Source: Paludibacteraceae bacterium (lineage in GTDB: Bacteria > Bacteroidota > Bacteroidia > Bacteroidales > Paludibacteraceae). From it: 64,000 bases of DNA. The position numbers and the translations under genes are program-made. The notes under the pieces were generated by a model. That model was given only the letters and a program-made list of their open reading frames with translations, searched no databases and was not told where the DNA came from. The stretch's first letter is position 1. Every line of letters begins with the position of its first letter. The DNA lies in contig JAFYSF010000007.1 of NCBI GenBank assembly GCA_017559505.1, positions 186,001 to 250,000 on the forward strand, written 5' to 3'. This document shows, in pieces, positions 44,266 to 52,387 of the stretch.

Positions 44266-44664
44266 ATGGACGACAAGAAGCACCTTATCAAGCGATGGCA
44301 CTCCCTATTGAATAGTTTGGGAATTGATAGTGCCACAAAGTCAATACTCCTCTCGCAATACGGAGTAACCAGTAGTACAGAACTGAGCGCAGAACAGCTG
44401 AAGGAGTTGTGTGATTCGCTCCAAAAAGACGACCCACGCGACGCAGCACGCAAGCGACTACTGAGAATACTAAAAGACTGGGCACACCTCAAAGGCACAC
44501 GAGAGGATACCGACTATCTGAAAGGCATTGCAGAACGAGCAACAGGAGGAACCAGTTTCAATAAAATCACATTGGCACGCCTTAATAGTCTGTACAATGC
44601 GTTTCTAATACAAACAAAAGACATGAGAACTGCTCGCAATATGAGCGCACCTCAAGCTAAATAA
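44266..44664 (+). CDS. GemA/Gp16-like phage protein (DUF1018 type)
   Basis: A 132-residue protein: KKHLIKRWHSLLNSLGIDSATKSILL is the hallmark N-terminal helix pair of Mu Gp16/GemA, which modulates host gene expression and replication. The ATG at 44,266 is used; the longer frame overlaps the ATPase gene. Confidence 0.7.
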   Translation: MDDKKHLIKRWHSLLNSLGIDSATKSILLSQYGVTSSTELSAEQLKELCDSLQKDDPRDAARKRLLRILKDWAHLKGTREDTDYLKGIAERATGGTSFNKITLARLNSLYNAFLIQTKDMRTARNMSAPQAK

Positions 44665-44687
44665 TAACCCTATAAAACAACACAACA

Positions 44688-45368
44688 ATGGCAGAATTTA
44701 ATTTTGACAAATTGTCTCCAGAAGAGAAGGAGCAATTGGCTCGCGAGGCATTTAAGAGCAAAGAAAAAGAGTTTGCAAAACGAGCAAAAGAAGAGCAAGA
44801 AGCTCACTACAAAAAATTGGTGGACGAGACCATCGAAAAAGCAGTAGAAAGCGTTGGTGCATTGAACATCAAGATGACCATTGCCAAGAAGCAAATCTTC
44901 AGTGATTTTGACACCGTGATTGAACTCAAGAACGAGCTGTACAATGGTCAAAAGTGGCTCAAGAGCGACCGCGTAACCAACACCTTTACCAACCAAGAAG
45001 GCACCAAGCGCGTCACTATCGGCTACCACACTAACGACAACTACCTCGACACTTACACTGAAGGTGTGAAAATGGTTGAAGAGTACATCTCCAGTCTTGC
45101 CACCGACGAGAACGGTCAAACACTGGCTGATATGGTTAAGGTACTACTCAGCGAACGAGGCAAAGGCGGACAACTCAAAGCGCAGAACGTGCTACGCTTA
45201 CAACGCATGGCGAACGATAGCAAGAACGAGACTTTCATTGAAGGCATGCGTATTATCAGTGACGCATACAGTCCTACCAAGAGCAAACAATTTGTTAAGG
45301 TGGAAATCAAGGGAGAACAAAACGAGTGGCTAACAGTAAGTACTAATATGACCGATTGTGAATGGTAA
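44688..45368 (+). CDS. DUF3164-like early phage protein
   Basis: A 226-residue protein typical of Mu-like early regions. It has a charged N-terminal coiled coil (1-60), then a conserved middle (TIAKKQIFSDFDTVIELKN) and a C-terminal region with VLRLQRMANDSKNETF. No catalytic motif known for the family. Position after the Gp16-like gene supports the assignment. Confidence 0.75.
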   Translation: MAEFNFDKLSPEEKEQLAREAFKSKEKEFAKRAKEEQEAHYKKLVDETIEKAVESVGALNIKMTIAKKQIFSDFDTVIELKNELYNGQKWLKSDRVTNTFTNQEGTKRVTIGYHTNDNYLDTYTEGVKMVEEYISSLATDENGQTLADMVKVLLSERGKGGQLKAQNVLRLQRMANDSKNETFIEGMRIISDAYSPTKSKQFVKVEIKGEQNEWLTVSTNMTDCEW

Positions 45369-45372
45369 AGTT

Positions 45373-45546
45373 ATGAAAAAGGAAGTACCAATAAGAGTAG
45401 AAATGATAGAGTTATGCCGTGGCTGTAAAGGGCGCGGCATTGACCCTACAACAGGAGAACGCTGTGAGACTTGCGAAGGTTCAGGTCGCGTGCGTAAGAT
45501 TCGTGAAATTGTTACCAAAATAGAGCCATATCACGGTTCTATATAA
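45373..45546 (+). CDS. Small zinc-ribbon protein (DnaJ-type CxxCxGxG repeats)
   Basis: A 57-residue protein with two CxxC motifs, CRGCKGRG and CETCEGSG, separated by 10 residues, the zinc-binding pattern of DnaJ cysteine-rich domains. Might stabilise or redirect a host factor. The ATG at 45,373 is preferred to a GTG overlapping the previous gene. Confidence 0.7.
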   Translation: MKKEVPIRVEMIELCRGCKGRGIDPTTGERCETCEGSGRVRKIREIVTKIEPYHGSI

Positions 45547-45607
45547 TAAAAAAAGACTCGCATATCAGAAGATACACGAGCCCACAACGAAACTGGGTGC
45601 AAAGGTA
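45547..45607 (-). ncRNA. Candidate tiny leftward antisense RNA
   Basis: On the minus strand TTG (45,628-45,630), a 20-nt spacer and TACCTTTG (45,600-45,607) form a promoter. About 20 nt downstream a hairpin CTCG...CGAG (with an inner GATAC/GATAT stem) runs into TCTTTTTTTATT. The unit would give a transcript of about 45-50 nt antisense to the gap and 3' edge of the zinc-ribbon gene. Confidence 0.35.
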
Positions 45608-45622
45608 CTAAAAACTTCTGAT

Positions 45623-45856
45623 ATGTACAAGTCAACAGCAAAAAAAGCGCAAATAATTCAAAGAATACTCAATGAGCACTATGAACCAGGTCGGCAAGAC
45701 AGGTGCAAATTGTGGGTCTATCGTAACAAGATAAGACCAGTGTTGGGTATAAGCGAACGAACCTTTTTTCGCATGTTGAGTCTTATTGAAAACACACCGA
45801 ACACCACTGATAACGAACCTACATTATTTGACACAACTGAATTTCTAAAAAAATGA
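45623..45856 (+). CDS. Small HTH-like phage protein
   Basis: A 77-residue basic protein whose middle, KIRPVLGISERTFFRMLSLI, reads as a helix-turn-helix recognition element. Its ATG lies inside an 11-bp inverted repeat (45,561-45,571 with 45,615-45,625). It overlaps the next gene by 4 nt (ATGA). Possibly a late-gene activator (the position of Mu Mor/C), but no family match is visible. Confidence 0.55.
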   Translation: MYKSTAKKAQIIQRILNEHYEPGRQDRCKLWVYRNKIRPVLGISERTFFRMLSLIENTPNTTDNEPTLFDTTEFLKK

Positions 45857-46068
45857 AACAGTACAAATCAAAAATAGCTTTATTCTTTGCCACCACTGGT
45901 TGGTGGTTACTTTGGGGAATTAGCGTTCTATTCCGTCTGTTGTTTTTCGTGATTGTAACTATTTGCTTCTTGACAGGAATAGGATTACAACGCACAAATG
46001 AATGGATCCAAGATAGAGTTCAATCCATAAAGCCCAAAGAATACGAATACACAGAAGCTCAAGAATGA
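45853..46068 (+). CDS. Small membrane protein
   Basis: A 71-residue protein with one or two hydrophobic helices (residues 8-42, TTGWWLLWGISVLFRLLFFV) and a charged C-terminus. Coupled to the HTH-like gene by a 4-nt overlap and followed directly by a bidirectional terminator. Could act in superinfection exclusion or lysis; no family recognised. Confidence 0.65.
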   Translation: MKQYKSKIALFFATTGWWLLWGISVLFRLLFFVIVTICFLTGIGLQRTNEWIQDRVQSIKPKEYEYTEAQE

Positions 46069-46103
46069 AACAACCCCCGACCGCATGTAGTCGGGGGTTG
46101 TTT
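46068..46103. terminator. Bidirectional terminator between early operon and packaging block
   Basis: A perfect 14-bp G/C-rich stem (46,068-46,081 with 46,090-46,103) around an 8-nt loop, AAACAACCCCCGAC on one side. It separates the rightward early operon from the leftward packaging block that converges on it. Confidence 0.9.
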
Positions 46104-46104
46104 G

Positions 46105-46566
46105 TTATAGGTCGATGTCCTCAAACGAAGTGGTGAATGTGATAGTGCGAATACGCAGACCAATGTCGTTGCGATTCTCGCTACTGGCTTCTGTTCTCAC
46201 CAGCGATGTGCAATAGCCATCATCAGGAGTCCATCCATGTATGCAGTCCACCAATCTCTTCTCCAGTTCAAAGTCTTTCATGGACTGTTCTCGTGCGTTC
46301 TGAGGGGCTTTTGAACTTGAAGACGAGTAATTATCCACCAAGAGGCGAACGGTGATTGTAGCGGGCTCTACATACTGCGAACCGCAACCCATATCTTGGT
46401 ACTGTTCGCTCTCAATATCGATCAACACAGCAGGACACAAAATCGCAGGGCGAACATTAGTTTGGTCTTGTCCTAAATATCGGTCCACCATGCGAACCTC
46501 TTTTAGTGTACTATCAACTTGGTTCATCAAGTCAAGTAGAAGTTTAGAGAATACAGAATGAATCAT
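46105..46566 (-). CDS. Mu gp37-like virion assembly protein (tail terminator position)
   Basis: A 153-residue protein with FSKLLLDLMNQVDSTLKEVRMVD at the N-terminus and a beta-rich remainder (CPAVLIDIESEQYQDMGCGSQ split at ESE; EPATITVRLLVDN). It fits the gp37/tail-terminator class by size, fold pattern and position after the gpG-like gene. Last gene of the minus-strand block. Confidence 0.6.
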   Translation of the reverse strand: MIHSVFSKLLLDLMNQVDSTLKEVRMVDRYLGQDQTNVRPAILCPAVLIDIESEQYQDMGCGSQYVEPATITVRLLVDNYSSSSSKAPQNAREQSMKDFELEKRLVDCIHGWTPDDGYCTSLVRTEASSENRNDIGLRIRTITFTTSFEDIDL

Positions 46567-46593
46567 ATTTGAATAGTGTTTGAATGGAGTTTG

Positions 46594-47046
46594 TTAATCG
46601 TTCAAAATCTTTTTGAGTTCTTGGGTAATAACACCCCTTGCGCGTTCGTTCAACACCTTTGATTCGCCAATGAATTGTCGTTTCGGTATGCGTGTCTTAC
46701 GACCACGACCTGCATTATTAGTTCCTTCGTTGTGAGCTGCTGCGTATGGCACATAGGTATATACAACTGCTTTGCCTGGCGAGGCGCGTTTGTTTACAGA
46801 TTTGTACAAGTGGTTACGCCTTGAGAGCAATGTGCCGTATGCCCTATCTGGATGTTTTGGGTCTGATTTGCGTTTGGCAGGTTTCCATTTCTCCAGCTTT
46901 GAATCAACAAAACCCTCTTGGCGAAAATTCTCCCGAACGAACTTCACAGCTTCAGTGCCAACTTTGACAGGCAAAGTCCGATTATACGCCTGATTTATCT
47001 GCCTTTGCTTTGTTTTAAGCAGTTTTTTGAACTGTTCTGGGGTCAT
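46594..47046 (-). CDS. Phage virion morphogenesis protein (Mu gpG / tail S-like)
   Basis: A 150-residue basic protein. It has the family pattern: an N-terminal helix (MTPEQFKKLLKTKQRQ), WKPAKR, a LLSRRNHLYKS segment, YVPYAAAHNEGT and a C-terminal RIPKRQFIG. Members act in head completion or head-tail joining. The ATG at 47,046 is preferred; a longer frame beginning with TTG would run through the candidate RNA gene on the other strand. Confidence 0.82.
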   Translation of the reverse strand: MTPEQFKKLLKTKQRQINQAYNRTLPVKVGTEAVKFVRENFRQEGFVDSKLEKWKPAKRKSDPKHPDRAYGTLLSRRNHLYKSVNKRASPGKAVVYTYVPYAAAHNEGTNNAGRGRKTRIPKRQFIGESKVLNERARGVITQELKKILND

Positions 47047-47070
47047 TTGTGCATTTTTTTTGATAAAAAT

Positions 47071-47101
47071 TTTGTCGTTTGAAAAATTTGTAGTACTTTT
47101 G
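47071..47101 (+). promoter_or_regulatory. Promoter of the structured RNA
   Basis: TTTG (47,071-47,074), a 19-nt spacer and TACTTTTG (47,094-47,101), in the plus direction inside a minus-strand operon. Confidence 0.65.
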
Positions 47102-47106
47102 CGGTC

Positions 47107-47177
47107 AGAAAAGAATAGAAGATTTGAGTGTTTTTGGAGTATGGTACTCGCAGGGCTCAATGATTCTATTCTTTTTT
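47107..47177 (+). ncRNA. Candidate structured phage RNA (about 70 nt)
   Basis: Starts 6-7 nt past a consensus promoter and ends in a T6 run. The ends pair over 12 bp (47,109-47,120 with 47,164-47,175). Inside, TTGAG/CTCAA and a GAGTA-TGG-TACTC hairpin add two nested helices. No ORF is carried. It is antisense to the gpF-gpG junction of the leftward packaging transcript and overlaps the gpF stop codon. The hairpin could alternatively be just a terminator for gpF on the minus strand; the promoter argues for an RNA gene. Confidence 0.5.
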
Positions 47178-48431
47178 ACATATAAAGTATGGTATTTCAA
47201 AACCTCTTCTTCTTACTTCGGTCTTCAAAAGATACATACCATTAGAAGTGTTAAATTCATAAACATTGTAATGTTCTACACCACGTCCTCGTTTTTTTTC
47301 AATGTTTGCAATATCCTTTGGATTAGACATATCTTTTCCCTCCCCAAGCGGACTGATTCTTACGAACTTTACTTTTGACGGTTTAGTGAAGAATGAAATC
47401 ATAGCTTCTACTTCTCCAGCGTTAATTTCATGCCAGTACAGAGATTTGAACCATTTCTTACTATCAAGCATTTTCCCCGTTTTTAGAGCTTTAACTGTTC
47501 TGATACCTCCAGGTCTTTTTTCCGCCAATTTACGAGCTCGCACAATACTCATTATTTCAGCTTTTTTTGCCGAAATATGATTTGCTTCAGCTTTCTTTTT
47601 TGCATTTGCAACACTCTTACTAACCTTTCCACATCTATTACAATTCTTTCGCCCTGCCAAATCCATAGCAAGTGCCATGAGTTTATTGCCAGCGAACGGA
47701 CACGACAAGCAGCTCTTTGGATAGTATGGGTGTTTGTCAGAGAATAGTTCTTCACTCTTGGCTGGGTTACTCTCTAAACCTCGTGCAGGGTCTGACTTGC
47801 CGTCGCTTGTAGGTGTAGCTGTTACATTGCTATCGCTTTGCTGAAGCTCACATTTGCAGTTCCAGCGGTCGCCAGGTTTGTGTTCGTTCCAAAATGGGTC
47901 ATCCACTGGTCGTACTGTTCCCCAAAATACTCTGTGGTCTGCACCAGGATTAGGAGAGGTAGATTCTATCCATTCAAGGTTCGGATAAACATCTTTTTCC
48001 GCTTCAAACATTTTCCATTCGGCAGCGTTTTGAGCTCGAAGTATGGCGGTATTGTATTCAGTACGTAACCAGGCACGATTGCGGTGCTCAATATAGGGCG
48101 ACACATCTTTGACAAACTTCGAAAATGGTTTTAGTTGTCCGTCATCGCCTATCATTTGTGCTGCTATATCTTGTTGCATGCGGTGTACGCGAAAAGCAGA
48201 AAACACATCCGCACTATTTTGGAATGAGTTATTAAAGGTGTCATTAGGCAAAGGTATGTCCTTTTCTGTAGCATTAGCATAGCCCTCTGTGATTGCCTCG
48301 TTGAAGATTTGACGTGTCTCTTGAAATAGATTCTCTTCTACTTCGTGATCAATATCAACATTTCCTTTGTATATATTCACCAACGCACGAGCAATACCCT
48401 CTACACTCAAACTAACATCACCTTCGACCAA
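47166..48431 (-). CDS. Mu gpF-like phage head morphogenesis protein
   Basis: A 421-residue minor head protein. The conserved core HRNRAWLRTEYNTAI, WIESTSPNPGADHR and PGDRWNCKCEL is the SPP1 gp7/Mu F signature. A Cys cluster follows (CLSCPF, CNRCGK), and a C-terminal region of about 120 residues (FKSLYWHEINAGEVEAMI) is extra to the minimal domain. No ATG is available: the listed start is TTG, and the open frame with a conserved-looking GINDLPPLVEG continues upstream into the portal gene, so a CTG/ATT start or a shifted frame is possible. Confidence 0.82.
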   Translation of the reverse strand: MVEGDVSLSVEGIARALVNIYKGNVDIDHEVEENLFQETRQIFNEAITEGYANATEKDIPLPNDTFNNSFQNSADVFSAFRVHRMQQDIAAQMIGDDGQLKPFSKFVKDVSPYIEHRNRAWLRTEYNTAILRAQNAAEWKMFEAEKDVYPNLEWIESTSPNPGADHRVFWGTVRPVDDPFWNEHKPGDRWNCKCELQQSDSNVTATPTSDGKSDPARGLESNPAKSEELFSDKHPYYPKSCLSCPFAGNKLMALAMDLAGRKNCNRCGKVSKSVANAKKKAEANHISAKKAEIMSIVRARKLAEKRPGGIRTVKALKTGKMLDSKKWFKSLYWHEINAGEVEAMISFFTKPSKVKFVRISPLGEGKDMSNPKDIANIEKKRGRGVEHYNVYEFNTSNGMYLLKTEVRRRGFEIPYFICKKE

Positions 48432-48481
48432 TGGAGGCAGGTCGTTAATTCCATATTCGGTATCTATATCGTCGCCCCCGA

Positions 48482-49819
48482 CTAAGGGGCGAATCCGAAA
48501 AAATCCGCTAACTGGTCAAAGAGTTTACTTTGCTTTTTAGTGGCGTTTTTCTCCTCTTTGCGCTCGTTTTTGTCCTCTTCCTTGTCATTCTCCTTTCCGT
48601 TCTGTTTGATGCTCTCTAACACAGCCTGACGGCGTTCCTCTTGTTCCTCTTGTTCCTGCTTGAGTTGGTCGTAGTTGTCGGGCTTTGGTATGCCATAAGT
48701 CTCGTACCAATAATCGTCAGCAATAGGCACTTTGTTGGCAAGTTGGATGTCAATATCAAGTCGAGATTTCAACTTCTGAAGGTCAATCTCCTCATCAAAG
48801 CAGAAAGCTCCACCCAGCACATTGTAGCCATAAGAGGCTAATACATTCAAGAATTGTTCGCTGTTCAAGATATTGCAGATGTAGCGCAAATCTGATTGAG
48901 TGATTTCTAATTGTTGAGATTGATGAACGGCAGCTTGTGCATAGCCAGACGAATTGCTTGAGGTAGTTGTTTCAGAGTTGCCAAGTATTGCAATAGACAT
49001 CTCTTGGTTACAAACTTCGATTAGAGATTTTTGTAGTTCACCATTACCGTTGCTTGTTTTTCCGTCGAGCATTTCAAATTCGGCTTGCTTAGGAATCATG
49101 ATAGTTAATGACGAACCTGACTCTTCAAGAGTTTGACGTAGTTTCTTTTGTGTCTCAGTGTCGTATGCGTCATATTTGACTACGCGCACAGGCTGACCAA
49201 AGATTTCTACATATTGAGCAAAATCACCAAATCCACTGCGTTTATAGAGCGCATACATGGAGCATTGTAATAACTTACCAAGGTCATTCTTTTTACCTAA
49301 CATCATCACTTGTGGCAAGTTCTCAATAGAGATACCATTGCTATCAAACATATTAGTAGCAATCTCTTGCGTTTCAGGGCGAATATGTCGGCGGTCTATC
49401 TCCTCGAAACGGAAATCTTGACCAATAATAAACTCTATTGCAGACGTACCCCAATAGAGTGTCTCCATACAGATTTCCACAAAACGCTCAAACTGAGGTG
49501 AGTTGATTAAAGTGTCTAACTCATCTACCTTTTTACCGCTTTTATCGTGGAATGTGAGCCCCTTGTTGGTAACTGATTTTGTGCGTTTGTCAAGCAATCC
49601 AGACAAGTGTCCGTCGATAGTTACAACATCATGATAGAGGTCATACAGACGATACCTATTTGGAACAGTAACAGACTCAGCTCGCTCAATGGCGGTCTTC
49701 AAAGTGCCTACATCTTTACGGTTTCGGTTATGCGCCACATTGACAATCTCCGTAACAATAAGATTGTCCACTTTTGGCGTCTCCTTATTTACACCTGGTT
49801 TGTTTTTCTTGTGTGCCAT
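48482..49819 (-). CDS. Phage portal protein (Mu gp29/DUF935 family)
   Basis: A 445-residue portal. It shows LYDLYHDVVTIDGHLSGLLDKR split near VTI (about 59), GTSAIEFIIG, the EIDRRHIRPE segment and a long acidic/Lys coiled C-terminus (390-445). Portal rings form the DNA entry vertex of the head. Lies between the gp36-like and gpF-like genes. Confidence 0.87.
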   Translation of the reverse strand: MAHKKNKPGVNKETPKVDNLIVTEIVNVAHNRNRKDVGTLKTAIERAESVTVPNRYRLYDLYHDVVTIDGHLSGLLDKRTKSVTNKGLTFHDKSGKKVDELDTLINSPQFERFVEICMETLYWGTSAIEFIIGQDFRFEEIDRRHIRPETQEIATNMFDSNGISIENLPQVMMLGKKNDLGKLLQCSMYALYKRSGFGDFAQYVEIFGQPVRVVKYDAYDTETQKKLRQTLEESGSSLTIMIPKQAEFEMLDGKTSNGNGELQKSLIEVCNQEMSIAILGNSETTTSSNSSGYAQAAVHQSQQLEITQSDLRYICNILNSEQFLNVLASYGYNVLGGAFCFDEEIDLQKLKSRLDIDIQLANKVPIADDYWYETYGIPKPDNYDQLKQEQEEQEERRQAVLESIKQNGKENDKEEDKNERKEEKNATKKQSKLFDQLADFFGFAP

Positions 49820-49821
49820 AG

Positions 49822-50262
49822 TTAGAAATGATTTTTGCGTTTAGGATTAGAACTCCATGAGGTATTCAATTCCCCTTCAATCTCTGGAGTAGCGGGATTG
49901 TCGGTTTTATATGGAAGTTCAGTAATATTGTTATTGCCGTCTCTGATATCCTCAAGCAATTTCACAACGGCTTCATATTCGATTTGATATAACTCAAGAT
50001 TGAAGTTAGGGTTTGCCATACGTAGCAGGTAATATGCAGCAATGGTTTTGACAATCTTCTTAAGCATTGGAGAATCCACGCTCGGAGGTGTGGTTTCATT
50101 GCCAAAAGCAGCCAATAAATCATATTTGAATAAATAGGATTTACAAAATGATTCAGCTGCCATAATTTGCAAGTTTACCGCATCTTCAGAAGAGCGAGAA
50201 ATGGCATCTATCACCTCAGGATAGAGTTCAGTTTGTTGAAGTTCTTGAATAGTGATTATCAT
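49822..50262 (-). CDS. Mu gp36-like protein (DUF1320)
   Basis: A 146-residue protein with the family's layout: an N-terminal LQQTELYPEVIDAISRSSED segment, a middle AESFCKSYLFKYDLLAAFG and a helical VKTIAAYYLLRMANPN. In Mu gp36 is encoded after the capsid gene; here it lies between terminase and portal. Overlaps the terminase by 4 nt. Confidence 0.75.
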   Translation of the reverse strand: MIITIQELQQTELYPEVIDAISRSSEDAVNLQIMAAESFCKSYLFKYDLLAAFGNETTPPSVDSPMLKKIVKTIAAYYLLRMANPNFNLELYQIEYEAVVKLLEDIRDGNNNITELPYKTDNPATPEIEGELNTSWSSNPKRKNHF

Positions 50263-51800
50263 ATCTTTTTAGAATTTTGGCGTTTGATTTGAATTATTCC
50301 TTGACTGGCTTCTGTTGCTACTCTCTGTTTGAGAATATACACACCACCTTCCACCATATCGGGACCGTCGATGCGCTTTTGCTTTGGCGAAAAGTTTATG
50401 AACTGCGTGCGGAGTGTCTTCATATCAGGGTCGTCGTGTTCCGCTTCATTGAACACGAGAAAACCAGCACGATGTATAGGTTCCAAAAGTCCCTCGATAC
50501 GCGTGTATTTTTCGCCTTTTTTACGAGTATCTGGAATTATAGGAAGGAATACATTGCGAGCCTTTCCAACCTCGTATATGACAGGCAACATAGCTTGTTC
50601 GTAGAATGGATCTTGGAGACTATTGTTCTCAATGTGTACTTGTATATTCTCAGCACCATGATAGCGAGCCCAGTCGTACATATCATAGAGAGCCTCAACA
50701 AAATGAGTGGTACTCATAGTATCCACCTTTGCACGTGCAATGTAAAATGTTCGGTCTTTATACAAGATGCAACCTATTGCCTTGTATGAGCCACTTGTAC
50801 GGTCTTTATTTGACGTAGCAGGGTCGGCATAGATGATACTCATACATTGGCGCAAAGATGGTATTTTACCCTCTTTAAGTTCCTTGAATACAGTTCCACC
50901 GTCCATAGGATTGTTGAAATATTCCTTTTGAGCAGAAGCATAGCTAATGGTGGAAAGCACACGGTCGATGTCTTCCTCGCTATTCTTTTCGGGCCAGGAA
51001 GATTTTCCGTTTTTATCACGAATATTTATGATATCGAATTTGTCGCAAATATCACTCTCGCCAATGATTTTGACCATACAGTTGTCGCTGATGATGTTGC
51101 CATTGATAAGAATACGAGTGGGATTTGAGATAGAACGTGTAGGGATTAGGGCTTGTTCCATCCATGCGATTTTCTTTTTCATTATGTCCTCATTACGGCA
51201 TTCCTCGTCGGTATCGAAGTCGTCAATGAGGATAAAGTCGGGACGTTTTTCGGCATTACGTGTGCCACGAGGAGATTCACCCCAACCAAGAGCTCGGAAT
51301 GAACAACCATTCTTACACACGAATTTGTCAGCAGTCCATGAACCAATATTCATTTGTGCGCCGTAATCCTGAGTTACACGTTGATTTGATTCAAAAAATG
51401 CTTTGAATGGAGCTAATAGAAGCACTGCATTGTCGTGACTATTGGAAACAACAAGGAAGTTTCTGTTTTTACCTGTAAGAGCCAAATAACAACTCTCCAT
51501 CATAGCGCGTGCAGTCTTTGCCAACTCACGCGACCAAGCACGAATCTCAAACCATTCGGGATGTGATAGCAGACGTTTTGTAGCTGTTTTGTGAAACTTT
51601 GCAGGTTCTGAACTACAATAGTTTGGAAAGTAATACTTAAACCACTCTTCTGGATTGGCTTCGAGCATTGCCACACGGCGCAATCGTTGCGCCGATGTTT
51701 CTTGAGTATTGATAGGTGTAGAGTTCTTGAAATTATCGCAATATTGACGAAACAACTCAAGGTATTCCCTATCATTGGCTATTCCTATTCTTTTTGCCAT
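50259..51800 (-). CDS. Terminase large subunit (Mu gp28-like)
   Basis: A 513-residue packaging motor. A divergent Walker A region SRELAKTARAMME (about 94), Walker B FILIDDFDTDEE (about 188), and the nuclease-domain strand MSIIYADPATSNKD (about 323) with further acidic residues near ENNSLQDPF and HDDPDMKT. The family packages phage plus flanking host DNA after transposition. Overlaps the small subunit by 16 nt and the gp36-like gene by 4 nt. Confidence 0.88.
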   Translation of the reverse strand: MAKRIGIANDREYLELFRQYCDNFKNSTPINTQETSAQRLRRVAMLEANPEEWFKYYFPNYCSSEPAKFHKTATKRLLSHPEWFEIRAWSRELAKTARAMMESCYLALTGKNRNFLVVSNSHDNAVLLLAPFKAFFESNQRVTQDYGAQMNIGSWTADKFVCKNGCSFRALGWGESPRGTRNAEKRPDFILIDDFDTDEECRNEDIMKKKIAWMEQALIPTRSISNPTRILINGNIISDNCMVKIIGESDICDKFDIINIRDKNGKSSWPEKNSEEDIDRVLSTISYASAQKEYFNNPMDGGTVFKELKEGKIPSLRQCMSIIYADPATSNKDRTSGSYKAIGCILYKDRTFYIARAKVDTMSTTHFVEALYDMYDWARYHGAENIQVHIENNSLQDPFYEQAMLPVIYEVGKARNVFLPIIPDTRKKGEKYTRIEGLLEPIHRAGFLVFNEAEHDDPDMKTLRTQFINFSPKQKRIDGPDMVEGGVYILKQRVATEASQGIIQIKRQNSKKI

Positions 51801-52237
51801 TTCTGTTTCTCAATTTGTTCGTCAATAAATGATTGAAAATATCGGCTGATTTTGCCAGCTAAATCAAAATCAATTTCCTTGAGGAACTCGCAAAAGTCCA
51901 TACCAATTTGCACTGTTTGACTGACTGAGTAGCGAGTTTCAAGCTGACGAATATCAGTAATCAATTTGCGACGGATGTCTGCCTGTTTAGAATCAGCAAC
52001 ACCACCGTTCTCTTCAATGATAGTTTGTAGTTTTTGAAGTTCGGTGTATAGGCTTCGCAAAATCTCTTGCTTACCTGACATCACATTTTTCTTTAGTTCG
52101 TCCCAATGGTCTTTTTTCGCCCACCGAGAGATAGTCTGTTCTGTTACCTCTAATTTTGAGGCAATTTCTTTTTGAGTCATACCGCCTTGAACAAACAAAG
52201 TTCGGGCGATTTGTCGTTTGTTGTCGTTCTTTTCCAT
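51785..52237 (-). CDS. Terminase small subunit-like HTH protein (Mu gp27/DUF1804 type)
   Basis: A 150-residue protein. Residues 5-45 form an HTH (GMTQKEIASKLEVTEQTISRW split after EVT), and residues 55-90 a coiled coil. It recognises DNA for packaging. First gene of the minus-strand late block, about 20 nt from the inverted-repeat promoter. Confidence 0.82.
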   Translation of the reverse strand: MEKNDNKRQIARTLFVQGGMTQKEIASKLEVTEQTISRWAKKDHWDELKKNVMSGKQEILRSLYTELQKLQTIIEENGGVADSKQADIRRKLITDIRQLETRYSVSQTVQIGMDFCEFLKEIDFDLAGKISRYFQSFIDEQIEKQKWQKE

Positions 52238-52252
52238 GCGCTTGAAAAATTA

Positions 52253-52361
52253 AAATCGGGTGCAAAATTACTGCTTAAGTAGTCTTTTTTCAAATATCAC
52301 GGTCAGATTGGCAGTACTATTAGGAGTGGCTACTAAAAGGTTGTAATTTTGCACCCGATTT
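52253..52361. promoter_or_regulatory. Divergent late promoters in a 19-bp inverted repeat
   Basis: AAATCGGGTGCAAAATTAC (52,253-52,271) is perfectly inverted at 52,343-52,361. Each arm contains TAATTTTG as -7 element and a shared downstream GCACCCGATTT. The leftward promoter also has TTTG at a 20-nt spacing; the rightward one has none and carries CTACTAAAAGG instead, near the CTACTTAAG of the left. Together they drive the packaging block and the capsid-tail operon. Confidence 0.8.
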
Positions 52362-52387
52362 AAGTTTCACGCAGTAAAAAAACAGTC

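Noticed and set aside
47124-47378. 84-codon plus-strand ORF overlapping the gpF gene end
   Set aside because: Phe/Tyr/Ser-rich antisense shadow of gpF; its start lies inside the candidate structured RNA.
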